The position numbers and the translations under genes are program-made. The notes beneath the pieces were generated by a model. The model made no database searches. It was given only the letters and a program-made list of their open reading frames with translations, and was not told the DNA's origin. From Chryseobacterium sp. ISL-80 (lineage in GTDB: Bacteria > Bacillota > Bacilli > Bacillales > Cytobacillaceae), in assembly GCA_018613055.1 (NCBI GenBank), contig JAGGQZ010000019.1, forward strand, positions 21,671-59,726: 38,056 nucleotides of DNA. Reading direction: 5' to 3'. Of the stretch, positions 1-6,893 are shown piece by piece; the first letter of the stretch is position 1, and the number at the start of each line of letters is the position of its first letter.

Positions 1-60
1 CTTCTATCGGACACTTTTCCCAAATAAACCATTCCGTTTGTCCAACCAGAATAGCAAAAC

Positions 61-85
61 AAGCCGCAGTTTTATTCTGCGGCTT
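61..85 (-). terminator. Rho-independent terminator of tpx
   Basis: A 9-bp perfect stem (AAGCCGCAG/CTGCGGCTT) with a 7-nt loop lies just past the tpx stop. On the minus strand it is followed by GTTTTGC, a modest U-tract. Confidence 0.75.
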
Positions 86-106
86 GTTCCATGGTGGTTG
101 GTTGTT

Positions 107-607
107 TTAGTTTGCTTGTTTAGCAGCTTCTACTGCTGCTTCGTAGTTCGGGTGGTCTGTTGCTTCGCTTACATACTCAACGTATGTTACTTTGTCGTTT
201 GAGTCAACAACAAATACCGCGCGAGCCAGCAGGCGAAGTTCCTTGATTGCTACTCCATATGCTTCACCGAATGAAAGCTCGCGGTGGTCTGATAGAGTCT
301 GGACGTTTTCGATTCCAGCTGCTCCGCACCAGCGCTTTTGGGCGAATGGAAGGTCGACGCTTACTGTAAGAATCTTGACGTTATCAAGGTTCGCAGCTTC
401 CTCGTTGAAACGGCGTGTCTGTGCGTCACAAACGCCTGTATCAAGTGATGGTACCACACTGATTAGTCGAACTTGTCCTTTTGAATCCTGGAGAGTCACT
501 TCAGAAAGATCGTTTGCAAGCACTTTGAAATCTGGTGCCTGGTCCCCAACCTTTACTTCGTTTCCTAATAATGTAACTGGATTTCCCTTGAATGTAATAG
601 ATGCCAT
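107..607 (-). CDS. tpx: Thiol peroxidase (peroxiredoxin Tpx)
   Basis: Thiol-dependent peroxidase of the atypical 2-Cys peroxiredoxin family, a cytosolic protein that reduces H2O2 and alkyl hydroperoxides using thioredoxin. The 166 aa are full length for Tpx. The peroxidatic Cys60 sits in [12 protein letters not shown] and the resolving Cys94 in KRWCGAAG, the usual Tpx pair. The ATG start has an AAGGAGG site about 10 nt upstream. It is a single-gene unit with its own promoter and terminator, downstream of ytfJ on the same strand. The family assignment is firm. Confidence 0.97.
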   Translation of the reverse strand: MASITFKGNPVTLLGNEVKVGDQAPDFKVLANDLSEVTLQDSKGQVRLISVVPSLDTGVCDAQTRRFNEEAANLDNVKILTVSVDLPFAQKRWCGAAGIENVQTLSDHRELSFGEAYGVAIKELRLLARAVFVVDSNDKVTYVEYVSEATDHPNYEAAVEAAKQAN

Positions 608-645
608 ACCTGCTCATCCTCCTTGTCCAATTTATGTACAGTGTT

Positions 646-674
646 AATATATCTTTTAAAGAATTTTTTTGCAA
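646..674 (-). promoter_or_regulatory. SigA-type promoter of tpx
   Basis: On the minus strand TTGCAA (-35) and TATATT (-10) are separated by 17 bp, about 40 bp upstream of the tpx start. Predicted from sequence only. Confidence 0.5.
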
Positions 675-726
675 TTATTTTAAAATGCACTGCTGTCGCC
701 ACTGCCAATACTCCTGACAAAAGCAA

Positions 727-753
727 GCTGCCTCTTCACTATGAAAAGGCAGC
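727..753 (-). terminator. Terminator of the ytfI-ytfJ unit
   Basis: A 7-bp stem (GCTGCCT/AGGCAGC) with a 13-nt loop directly follows ytfJ. It is followed on the minus strand by TTGCTTTTG. Confidence 0.6.
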
Positions 754-759
754 GTGGTC

Positions 760-1275
760 TTAGAACTCAAGGTCAGTTTTTGGTCCGTTGTAGTCGTTTT
801 GATTTTGGCTCTTGTTCTGGCTGCCTTCCTGATTGCCCTGGTCTTTCTTGGACATCATTTGCTGGATTTTTTCCACTGCTTGCGGCGCCAGATCAAGAAT
901 CTTCTCGTAAAGATGCGTGCTTTCATCAAGGTGGAGCATCTTTACGCCTCTTGAACTCACGATCAGGAATGCGATTGGCGTAATGGATACCCCTCCGCCG
1001 CTACCGCCGCCGAATGGATGCTGCGGACCTCCTGACTGTCCTCCTGAGCCACCAGAGCCCCCAGACCCGCCTGAGCCTCCGGATCCTCCCTTTGAACTTT
1101 CTAAAACGAATTCACTGCCTCCTGCCGCAAATCCGAAACCCACCTTTGAAACGGTCAGGATTACACTTCCATCCGGTGTTTCTACAGGGTCTCCAATGAT
1201 TGTGTTGACATCAATCATTTCTTTTAAACTTTCCATGGCAGTTGTCATTAGTCCTTGAATTGGATGGTCGGACAT
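760..1275 (-). CDS. ytfJ: GerW/YtfJ-family sporulation protein
   Basis: Member of the YtfJ (GerW) family of spore-associated proteins; the biochemical role is unknown. The 171-aa protein has an N-terminal part (about residues 1-60), a Gly/Ser-rich linker at about 63-95 made of repeated GGS triplets, and a hydrophobic C-terminal part beginning GVSITPIAFLIVSS. The linker makes it somewhat longer than the B. subtilis protein as I remember it. The ATG start is preceded by AAGGAGG. It follows ytfI by 18 bp, so the two are probably cotranscribed and end at the hairpin at 727-753. The charged C-terminal tail is rich in Lys and Gln/Asn. Confidence 0.9.
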   Translation of the reverse strand: MSDHPIQGLMTTAMESLKEMIDVNTIIGDPVETPDGSVILTVSKVGFGFAAGGSEFVLESSKGGSGGSGGSGGSGGSGGQSGGPQHPFGGGSGGGVSITPIAFLIVSSRGVKMLHLDESTHLYEKILDLAPQAVEKIQQMMSKKDQGNQEGSQNKSQNQNDYNGPKTDLEF

Positions 1276-1293
1276 TCCTGTTTCCTCCTTATT

Positions 1294-1992
1294 TTAGACA
1301 GAATTAGTATTGTCACCGGAAAGTGCGGACAATTGCTTTGATTTGAATTCAGGCCAGCCGCCTTTCCAATATTTAACCAGCTTTATTCCTGCTAAAATAG
1401 CATGCCCGACTCTCACTTGAAACATACATTTAAAACTAGTAATTGAAATGGTTTGCTGGAAGCTTGGCGTGATTGTCATGACCGGCATATCTTTTAGTTT
1501 CATATACTGGCTCATAATCCCGACCACACCGCCCTTGGCTGCCCAAAAAGCGCCTGTGATCACCGCCGTGGCTGCTGCGTCACCCACGCCAACCATTGTA
1601 TGCCATTCTATATTGCGGATTGTTACTTTCTTCAGAAATCCCCTGATGATTTTGTGGAAGCCGGCAATATGTGTAAGGAATTGCCTTATATCATGGATGC
1701 TGTTCAGTACATCATTTTTGTCTACTTGAGTGGTTTCATCTTTTTTAACGGTTTCATCAGGACCTGTTTCCGTTTTTTTCTCGGCAACGATAGACGGGGT
1801 ATTGTCATCAATTTTTATGACTGGGACGTCAATCTTATATTTTATGAGTCCACCCCAGGCTTTTAAAGTCACTTTTAGATGATCATTATCATTGCCGTGG
1901 AAATAATCCAAAAATACCTTCACTCTAGTAAAAAGGATTATAATGCCCAGTACTGTTAAAAGCAGTATGGCAAGCAGCACCCATTTCATCAT
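1294..1992 (-). CDS. ytfI: DUF2953 protein YtfI
   Basis: DUF2953-family membrane-anchored protein of unknown function, always paired with ytfJ in Bacillus as far as I recall. One N-terminal transmembrane segment (about residues 5-24) is followed by a Lys/Thr-rich linker and a mixed domain with several hydrophobic stretches. The start is uncertain: TTG at 2001, ATG at 1992 and ATG at 1989 are all in frame. I chose 1992 because AAAGG lies 9 nt upstream, while GGAGG directly abuts this ATG. It is the first gene of a two-gene unit with ytfJ, which suggests a sporulation-linked role by association only. Confidence 0.85.
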   Translation of the reverse strand: MMKWVLLAILLLTVLGIIILFTRVKVFLDYFHGNDNDHLKVTLKAWGGLIKYKIDVPVIKIDDNTPSIVAEKKTETGPDETVKKDETTQVDKNDVLNSIHDIRQFLTHIAGFHKIIRGFLKKVTIRNIEWHTMVGVGDAAATAVITGAFWAAKGGVVGIMSQYMKLKDMPVMTITPSFQQTISITSFKCMFQVRVGHAILAGIKLVKYWKGGWPEFKSKQLSALSGDNTNSV

Positions 1993-2041
1993 CCTCCACA
2001 ACCTTTCAGCCTATTATTATCAACAAAAAGGCAAAAAAATA

Positions 2042-2059
2042 AACCTGCCGCAGCAGGTT
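2042..2059 (-). terminator. Terminator of sppA-yteJ
   Basis: A 7-bp GC-rich stem (AACCTGC/GCAGGTT) with a CGCA loop follows the yteJ stop. On the minus strand a run of seven T follows shortly after it. Confidence 0.8.
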
Positions 2060-2063
2060 CATT

Positions 2064-2885
2064 TTAGCGTGGTTCATATATTACAGTGGTATCTGCGAAC
2101 AGGTCATGCAATCCTTGTTTCTTGTTTGTAAAAGCAACGACAACATACAGTACCAAAATGGTCGCCGAAATGAAGCGGCCGATCCACTCGCGGAAAATGA
2201 CAGTACCCCATGTCAGGCTTTTTCCGTCCAGTTCCACCACTTTCAATCCAAACACCATTTTCCCTAGAGTCTGGCCGAGGTATTTTGTCATCAATACAAA
2301 ATACAAATAGAATACAACAGCCGTGGCAATGGTCATTGGTGAAAAGATCCCTTCCTCCAGCAATGGGATATCCAATGCCCGGAAAACAGGATTGATGATT
2401 AACCTGTTAATACTGCCAATGACAATCAAATCCAGCAAATAGGCCCAGAAACGCGTCCAGAATCCGGCATATTGGCCCGCGAATAAATGATTCTCTGCAG
2501 CAGGCCTGCCTAGTTCATCATGAACCGCATATGCATAATCAGCCTGGGGTGTCGATTTTTCAGGTCCTGTATAGCGAGTACTGCCGCCTTCGGGTGGAAT
2601 GGTTTCAAGTTCTTTATTATTTAACCGATCAGCATCTGTCATAACGCTCTCATGTTCTCTTTCATTTAACCGATCAGCATCTGTCGCAACGCTCTCATGT
2701 CCTCTATAACTTAACCGATCAGCGTTTGTCAGGACCCTGTCTTGTTCTTGATCTAATCGTTCACCGTCTGTCGGGATTGAACGATCAGCATCAGCCAGGT
2801 TGCCGCCAGGATCTTCTTGAACATCATTCCGTTCGAATTCAGCTGAATCTTTCGTTTCATCTTTATCAAATTCTTTGGAATTCAT
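2064..2885 (-). CDS. yteJ: RDD-family membrane protein with repetitive N-terminal extension
   Basis: An integral membrane protein of the RDD family (273 aa). The C-terminal part (about 138-270) carries the family hallmarks: Arg and Asp in RFWAYLLDLI, about three membrane segments, and the terminal QGLHDLFADTTVIY motif. The N-terminal 135 residues are acidic, hydrophilic and repetitive: residues 53-97 contain 15-residue repeats ending in ADRL (at 55, 70 and 85), with looser copies upstream. The gene lies 13 bp downstream of sppA and shares its terminator. The RDD/SppA pairing is conserved in Bacillus, where the protein has been linked to control of SppA. The repeat extension is unusual for the family. 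The ATG is preceded by an AAGGGGGG-type site. Confidence 0.9.
   Translation of the reverse strand: MNSKEFDKDETKDSAEFERNDVQEDPGGNLADADRSIPTDGERLDQEQDRVLTNADRLSYRGHESVATDADRLNEREHESVMTDADRLNNKELETIPPEGGSTRYTGPEKSTPQADYAYAVHDELGRPAAENHLFAGQYAGFWTRFWAYLLDLIVIGSINRLIINPVFRALDIPLLEEGIFSPMTIATAVVFYLYFVLMTKYLGQTLGKMVFGLKVVELDGKSLTWGTVIFREWIGRFISATILVLYVVVAFTNKKQGLHDLFADTTVIYEPR
2595..2795 (-). repeat. 45-bp coding tandem repeats in yteJ
   Basis: DNA repeats of 45 bp (15 codons) lie inside yteJ. Two central copies are nearly identical, sharing TTAACCGATCAGCATCTGTC on the plus strand, and are flanked by more diverged copies. The encoded unit is roughly ADRLNxREHESVxTD. Confidence 0.85.
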
Positions 2886-2898
2886 TTTTTGTCCCCCC

Positions 2899-3909
2899 TT
2901 ATTCTGCGTATAAGTACATTAGACGTGGAGAATTAGGCTGGGACAGTAGTTTCATCAGGCCTGCCATTTCTGCGTCTTTCCCCATGATTTTCTGCGCTCC
3001 CATGCTGAAAAACGAACCGAAGCCCATGCTTTCCGTATACTTTACAACGGTCGCATCCCCAAGCTTATTATCTTTCCTGACGTTGGCAATGACATCTTCC
3101 AAATAGCCGAATCCATCGATCAAGTTCAGCTGCTTGGCCTGGCGTCCATCATAGATGCGGCCATCGGCAATTTTTTTGACCTGCTCGACAGACATGCCGC
3201 GCCCTTCAGAGATCACTTTGACAAATCCTTCATAAGAGTTGTTGATCATGGACTGAAGGATTTCACGTTCTTCATCTGTCATTGGCCTTGTCGGGCTCAT
3301 GATGTCCTTGTATGGGCCGCTCTTGATTGTCGTGAATTCGACACCGTACTTTTCTGCAAGCCCTGCATAATTCACGCCTTGCATGATGACACCAAGTGAG
3401 CCGGTCAGTGTTTCGGGACTGGCAAAGATTTTATCGGCAGGCGCAGATACATAATATCCACCCGATGCTGCCATTGACCCCATCGATACATAAATCGGCT
3501 TTTTCGTTTCTTTCTGGATTTCCTTGATCTTGTCATGGATTTCTGCACTTTCCACGACGCCTCCGCCTGGAGAGTTCACCTGGAGGATAATGGCTTTGAC
3601 ATCATCCGATTCTTTTACATAATCAAGCTGTTCCATGAATACCCGATGATTATACAGCGGGCTTTCAAAGAACGATTGCGCATCCCCCGTGTCCTGGATG
3701 ACTCCGTTAATGGACAATACCGCAATTTTACTCATCACGTCACCCTCTTCGATGACTTCTTCAGCAAACATTTCTTCCGACACTGCGAACATATCTTCAA
3801 GCGCATTTTCCGCGTCGCTGAATGCGAATGTTGATAGAAGATTAATCACAATTGAAGCAACAAATAAACCAGCGGCTATTCCTAATGCCGCCCACCTTTT
3901 ACCATTCAT
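2899..3909 (-). CDS. sppA: Signal peptide peptidase SppA
   Basis: Membrane-bound serine protease of family S49 that degrades leftover signal peptides. The 336-aa protein has one N-terminal membrane anchor (about residues 8-30) and a single protease domain, the short bacillary form. The expected Ser-Lys dyad is visible: Ser149 in SMAASGGYY and Lys201 in SGPYKDIMS, 52 residues apart as in the B. subtilis enzyme. The VNSPGGGV motif is at about 111-118. The ATG is preceded by AAGGGGGA. It is the first gene of the sppA-yteJ operon, behind a predicted SigA promoter. Confidence 0.96.
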   Translation of the reverse strand: MNGKRWAALGIAAGLFVASIVINLLSTFAFSDAENALEDMFAVSEEMFAEEVIEEGDVMSKIAVLSINGVIQDTGDAQSFFESPLYNHRVFMEQLDYVKESDDVKAIILQVNSPGGGVVESAEIHDKIKEIQKETKKPIYVSMGSMAASGGYYVSAPADKIFASPETLTGSLGVIMQGVNYAGLAEKYGVEFTTIKSGPYKDIMSPTRPMTDEEREILQSMINNSYEGFVKVISEGRGMSVEQVKKIADGRIYDGRQAKQLNLIDGFGYLEDVIANVRKDNKLGDATVVKYTESMGFGSFFSMGAQKIMGKDAEMAGLMKLLSQPNSPRLMYLYAE

Positions 3910-3947
3910 TTTGAATCCCCCTTGAAAATTGCTTGTACTTTCAAAAC

Positions 3948-3976
3948 CTTATGAAAAAATGATAAACTAATGTCAA
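3948..3976 (-). promoter_or_regulatory. SigA-type promoter of sppA-yteJ
   Basis: A perfect -35 TTGACA and a -10 CATAAG are separated by 17 bp on the minus strand, about 40 bp upstream of the sppA ATG. Confidence 0.6.
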
Positions 3977-4053
3977 TAACCTTTATTTTAGCAAAAGTTT
4001 TTTAATGTGGGTAAAAATATGGAAGAAATACATAATGTTTGGAGGAATCAGCA

Positions 4054-4854
4054 ATGCCAGATCGCCGTAATATTTACTTTCACCATACACCAGACACAAC
4101 TATGCTGGAAAAAGTAGAGCCACTCTATGAACTAGCCCGCAAGTATGGCTTCAATATCGTCACTGACCACAAGAATGCAAATATCATTGTCAGCATTGGC
4201 GACGATGGCACCTTTTTGCAGGCAGTAAGGAAAACTGGCTTCCGCGATGACTGCCTGTATGCAGGTATATCAGTCACTGGCTCCCTCAATATGTACTGTG
4301 ATTTCCATCTTGAAGACACTGATAAAATGATTCAGGCCACCACAAATTCAGAAATTGAAGTTAGGCGCTACCCGACAATCGAGGTAACCATCGACGGAGA
4401 AACATCGTTTGAATGCCTGAACGAGTTCAGCGTCCGTTCCGCGATCATAAAGGCTTTCGTGATGGATGTATTCATCGATGACAAGCATTTTGAAACCTTC
4501 CGTGGTGACGGAATGATCGTCGCAACCCCAACAGGGAGCACCGCCTATAACAAGTCCGTGAACGGAGCAGTTGTCGACCCGCTGTTGCCGTGCATGCAGG
4601 TGAGCGAGCTTGCCTCTGTGAATAATAATCATTACCGCACACTCGGCTCATCCTTCATTCTGAGCGGCGACCGCAAGCTTACCTTCAAGGTTGCCCAGGA
4701 CGGCAATGATTATCCAATCATGGGGATGGATAACGAAGCGCTGAGCATCCAGCATGTTGAAAAATTCGATGTGAAATTGAGCAATAAATTCATCAAGACA
4801 ATCAAGCTCAAGGACAATTCTTTCTGGGAAAAAGTGAAGAGGACGTTTTTGTAA
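4054..4854 (+). CDS. nadK: NAD kinase
   Basis: ATP-NAD kinase making NADP from NAD, of the second Bacillus NAD kinase type (YtdI). The 266 aa match the family length. Visible motifs are the glycine-rich GDDGTFLQ (residues 49-56, with catalytic Asp51), CLNE, GDGMIVATPTGSTAYNKS and the C-terminal region ending in KVKRTFL. The usual GGDG motif reads GDDG here, an Asp in place of the second Gly. The start is ATG 4054 with GGAGG 8 nt upstream; an in-frame TTG at 4039 would overlap that site and is rejected. Divergent from sppA; followed by its own terminator and a MITE-like element. Confidence 0.95.
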   Translation: MPDRRNIYFHHTPDTTMLEKVEPLYELARKYGFNIVTDHKNANIIVSIGDDGTFLQAVRKTGFRDDCLYAGISVTGSLNMYCDFHLEDTDKMIQATTNSEIEVRRYPTIEVTIDGETSFECLNEFSVRSAIIKAFVMDVFIDDKHFETFRGDGMIVATPTGSTAYNKSVNGAVVDPLLPCMQVSELASVNNNHYRTLGSSFILSGDRKLTFKVAQDGNDYPIMGMDNEALSIQHVEKFDVKLSNKFIKTIKLKDNSFWEKVKRTFL

Positions 4855-4875
4855 GATATATGAGCCTATTAAGAA

Positions 4876-4899
4876 AGAGCTGCGGATCTCCGCAGCTCT
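4876..4899 (+). terminator. Terminator of nadK
   Basis: A 10-bp perfect stem (AGAGCTGCGG/CCGCAGCTCT) with a 4-nt loop is followed by CTTCTTTT, 21 bp after the nadK stop. Confidence 0.85.
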
Positions 4900-4911
4900 C
4901 TTCTTTTACAT

Positions 4912-5095
4912 AGGCTCTTTTCTCAAACTTTGTTGCTATTGGCTACAAAATAGAATTGAATTACCTAAGATTGTTCACACAATTCACGACTATTATGAGA
5001 AAAGAGCTTGCAAACTTAGTACCGACCTACAAAATGGCTATTATCACGTTAAAATCGGCTTTAGGATTTTAACAACAATCTTTACGAAAACAGCC
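4912..5095 (-). mobile_element. MITE-like element, copy 1 (184 bp)
   Basis: A non-coding 184-bp element, inverted relative to the copy at 11417-11601. Read on the minus strand, its first 45 bases (from the GGCTGTTTTCG end) match copy 2 exactly, and the rest is diverged but alignable. The ends form an imperfect inverted repeat, GGCTGTTTTCGTAAA against GGCTCTTTTCTCAAA. It is flanked by a 7-bp direct duplication, TTTACAT, at 4905-4911 and 5096-5102; the right copy contains the rarD stop codon. It encodes no transposase, so movement would need a helper in trans. Confidence 0.85.
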
Positions 5096-5096
5096 T

Positions 5097-6032
5097 TTAC
5101 ATATGCATTCCTTTTTCTTTTTTCCACTTGAGCGTCAGGGCAGCTGCCAGTTTAGTCCGTGACAATGAGTACAGGATCAGTGCCGACCAGATAAAGGTAA
5201 AGGCAAGCAGATGGACCGCCGAAAATGTTTCGTGATAAACGAACACCCCTAAAATAAGTGTCAAAGTTGGTGCGATATATTGCAGGATCCCAAGAGTAGC
5301 GAGTGGGATTCTTTGTGCACCTTTCGCAAAAAACAGCAAAGGAACTGCCGTTGCCGCTCCTGCACCAGCAAGCAGCAAAGTTGTTGTCCATGAACCTGAG
5401 AACAGCGAATTACTTCCCTGGAAAACCAGATAGCCAATGTAAATCGCTGAAAGAGGCATCACGACCAGCGTCTCCAGGGCTAGGCCGACCGAAGAGTCCA
5501 CCTTGATCAATTTCTTTGCCAGGCCGTACAGGCCAAATGAAATGGCCAGTGATAAAGCGATCCACGGGAATTTCCCGTAAGAAATTGTCATAATCAACAC
5601 ACCGATAGCCGCAAGGAGAAATGATAGGTACTGCGGCACAGTCAGTCTTTCCTTGAGGAAAACCATTCCTAAAAGTACACTGACAAGCGGATTGATATAA
5701 TAACCGAGGCTTGCCTCGATCATTTGATCACTATTGACTGCCCAAATATAGATGAACCAGTTGATGCTGATCAGGATTGACGCGATTGTCAGTGCCGCCA
5801 GCTGTTTTTTGTTTTGCGAAAGCCCGCGCAGGGTCCCTGTAAAAAGACTCCATTTTTTATTCAGGAGCAATATGAAGGCAACAACGAAAAATGACCAAAA
5901 TACACGGTTTGCAAGGATTTCATCCGCATTCACATGCTGCAATAGCTTCCAATAAACCGGCAGGATTCCCCACAGAATATATGAAAAGGCTGCGTACCAG
6001 ACGCCAGCCTGTTGTTCGGTCCTGTTATTCAT
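5097..6032 (-). CDS. rarD: RarD-type EamA/DMT permease
   Basis: A ten-helix integral membrane protein of the drug/metabolite transporter superfamily, RarD subgroup (311 aa). The N-terminus GVWYAAFSYILWGILPVYWKL, in two halves, has the RarD-type GxxxxxxxYxxWGxxPxYWK pattern, and hydrophobic helices recur to about residue 290. The substrate is unknown; RarD proteins were named for chloramphenicol sensitivity, which does not establish a role here. The ATG has AGGGGGA upstream and a good SigA promoter. The stop codon lies inside a target-site duplication of the adjacent MITE-like element. I do not recall an equivalent at this place in B. subtilis. Confidence 0.9.
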   Translation of the reverse strand: MNNRTEQQAGVWYAAFSYILWGILPVYWKLLQHVNADEILANRVFWSFFVVAFILLLNKKWSLFTGTLRGLSQNKKQLAALTIASILISINWFIYIWAVNSDQMIEASLGYYINPLVSVLLGMVFLKERLTVPQYLSFLLAAIGVLIMTISYGKFPWIALSLAISFGLYGLAKKLIKVDSSVGLALETLVVMPLSAIYIGYLVFQGSNSLFSGSWTTTLLLAGAGAATAVPLLFFAKGAQRIPLATLGILQYIAPTLTLILGVFVYHETFSAVHLLAFTFIWSALILYSLSRTKLAAALTLKWKKEKGMHM

Positions 6033-6073
6033 CCGAACATCCCCCTAATCTTTCTAGACTCGAAATAATATCA

Positions 6074-6102
6074 ATTATAAGGGGGATGCTTCGGGCTGAC
6101 AA
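6074..6102 (-). promoter_or_regulatory. SigA-type promoter of rarD
   Basis: TTGTCA, a 17-bp spacer and a perfect TATAAT on the minus strand, about 42 bp upstream of the rarD start. Confidence 0.7.
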
Positions 6103-6146
6103 TCATTTTTTTGAACCAATAAAAGACAATATATTTAAAGGCAGGG

Positions 6147-6467
6147 TTATCCCTCTGTTCGCGGGTTCAATTTAAAGTTGTAGCCAAATGTTTCTTCCGG
6201 GGAAGAAATCTTATAGCCCAGCCCCTGCTTGAAATCCAAAAAAATTTTACCCGGAAGGGACTCAACTGATTTCTTCGGAACGAAAAAATCGATACCGGCT
6301 GCTGAAATCACCTCATCATCTGGCTGCTTTCCTTCGATTTGCAGCTGGATATCTGTCGCGATGGAACAGGTGCCAACAAACTCTGCCAATATTCTTATTC
6401 CTTCACCATCACCAAATTGGACTTTTTTTAACTCTTCCAATGCCGCCTCTTTTATTTCGATTTTCAT
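6147..6467 (-). CDS. HesB/YadR-type Fe-S biosynthesis-like protein
   Basis: A small cytosolic protein (106 aa) resembling the HesB/YadR/IscA-like Fe-S biosynthesis fold: N-terminal KIEIKEAALEELKK helix, then IRILAEFVGTCSIATDI, then GIDFFVPKKS and a C-terminal region ending in FKLNPRTEG. Only one cysteine is present (Cys34); the C-terminal Cys-Gly-Cys of true A-type scaffold proteins is missing. This fits the short HesB-like proteins of Firmicutes whose role is unproven. The ATG has AAAGGGTG upstream. It lies 115 bp upstream of rarD on the same strand, but rarD has its own promoter. Confidence 0.75.
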   Translation of the reverse strand: MKIEIKEAALEELKKVQFGDGEGIRILAEFVGTCSIATDIQLQIEGKQPDDEVISAAGIDFFVPKKSVESLPGKIFLDFKQGLGYKISSPEETFGYNFKLNPRTEG

Positions 6468-6560
6468 ATTCTTTCACCCTTTCCTATTAAAAATATACCC
6501 AAGTTTTGATGTGTCACGCATCGCTCTGCTTAAAAGTAAAATTTGAAATGGGCCAAGAAC

Positions 6561-6798
6561 AAAAAGCGCAAGCGCCTTGTTCAGCCCCGACAAGCGCTGG
6601 AGGGCCTGACAGTGAAGTCGTTCTTTGACTTCATTGGCAGGACCGAAATCGAAAAGTATAGCCGACTGCCCAGAAACGCAGAAACTGGAGACTCCGACAA
6701 AGAAGCGTTTTTTGCTTCTGCGGGCGGAGTTGAAGTTTCGGAGTTTCTAGGAGGCGACACTAGCCATGCGTCTCGAGGGGCTAGGCGCTGGAGCTGGA
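6561..6798. repeat. Structured intergenic repeat element (about 240 bp)
   Basis: Fills most of the 426-bp gap between the HesB-like gene and mbcS. It begins AAGCGCAAGCGCC and ends GGGGCTAGGCGCTGGAGC. The ends contain AGCGCC and AGCCCC blocks in inverted orientation, with an offset. Inside is a near-perfect 14-bp stem (6606-6619 with 6627-6640) and a second hairpin around GAAGCGTTTTTTGCTTC. It is more GC-rich than its flanks. From memory, very similar sequences are scattered through Bacillus genomes; this was not checked here. Short open frames across it are not credible genes. Confidence 0.65.
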
Positions 6799-6860
6799 TT
6801 AAGACTCCCATATTTAGTACCACACAAAAATACTTTTATAATTTCCTAAACAACAAAAAA

Positions 6861-6878
6861 GCAGACCAGTTGGCCTGC
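6861..6878 (-). terminator. Terminator of mbcS
   Basis: An interrupted GC-rich hairpin (GCAGACCAGTTGGCCTGC) is followed on the minus strand by TTTTTTG, 16 bp after the mbcS stop. Confidence 0.8.
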
Positions 6879-6893
6879 TCCTTTTGCCTTCTT

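Noticed and set aside
192-647. Plus-strand open frame over tpx
   Set aside because: It lies antisense to a clear thiol peroxidase gene, has no family motifs and no ribosome site.
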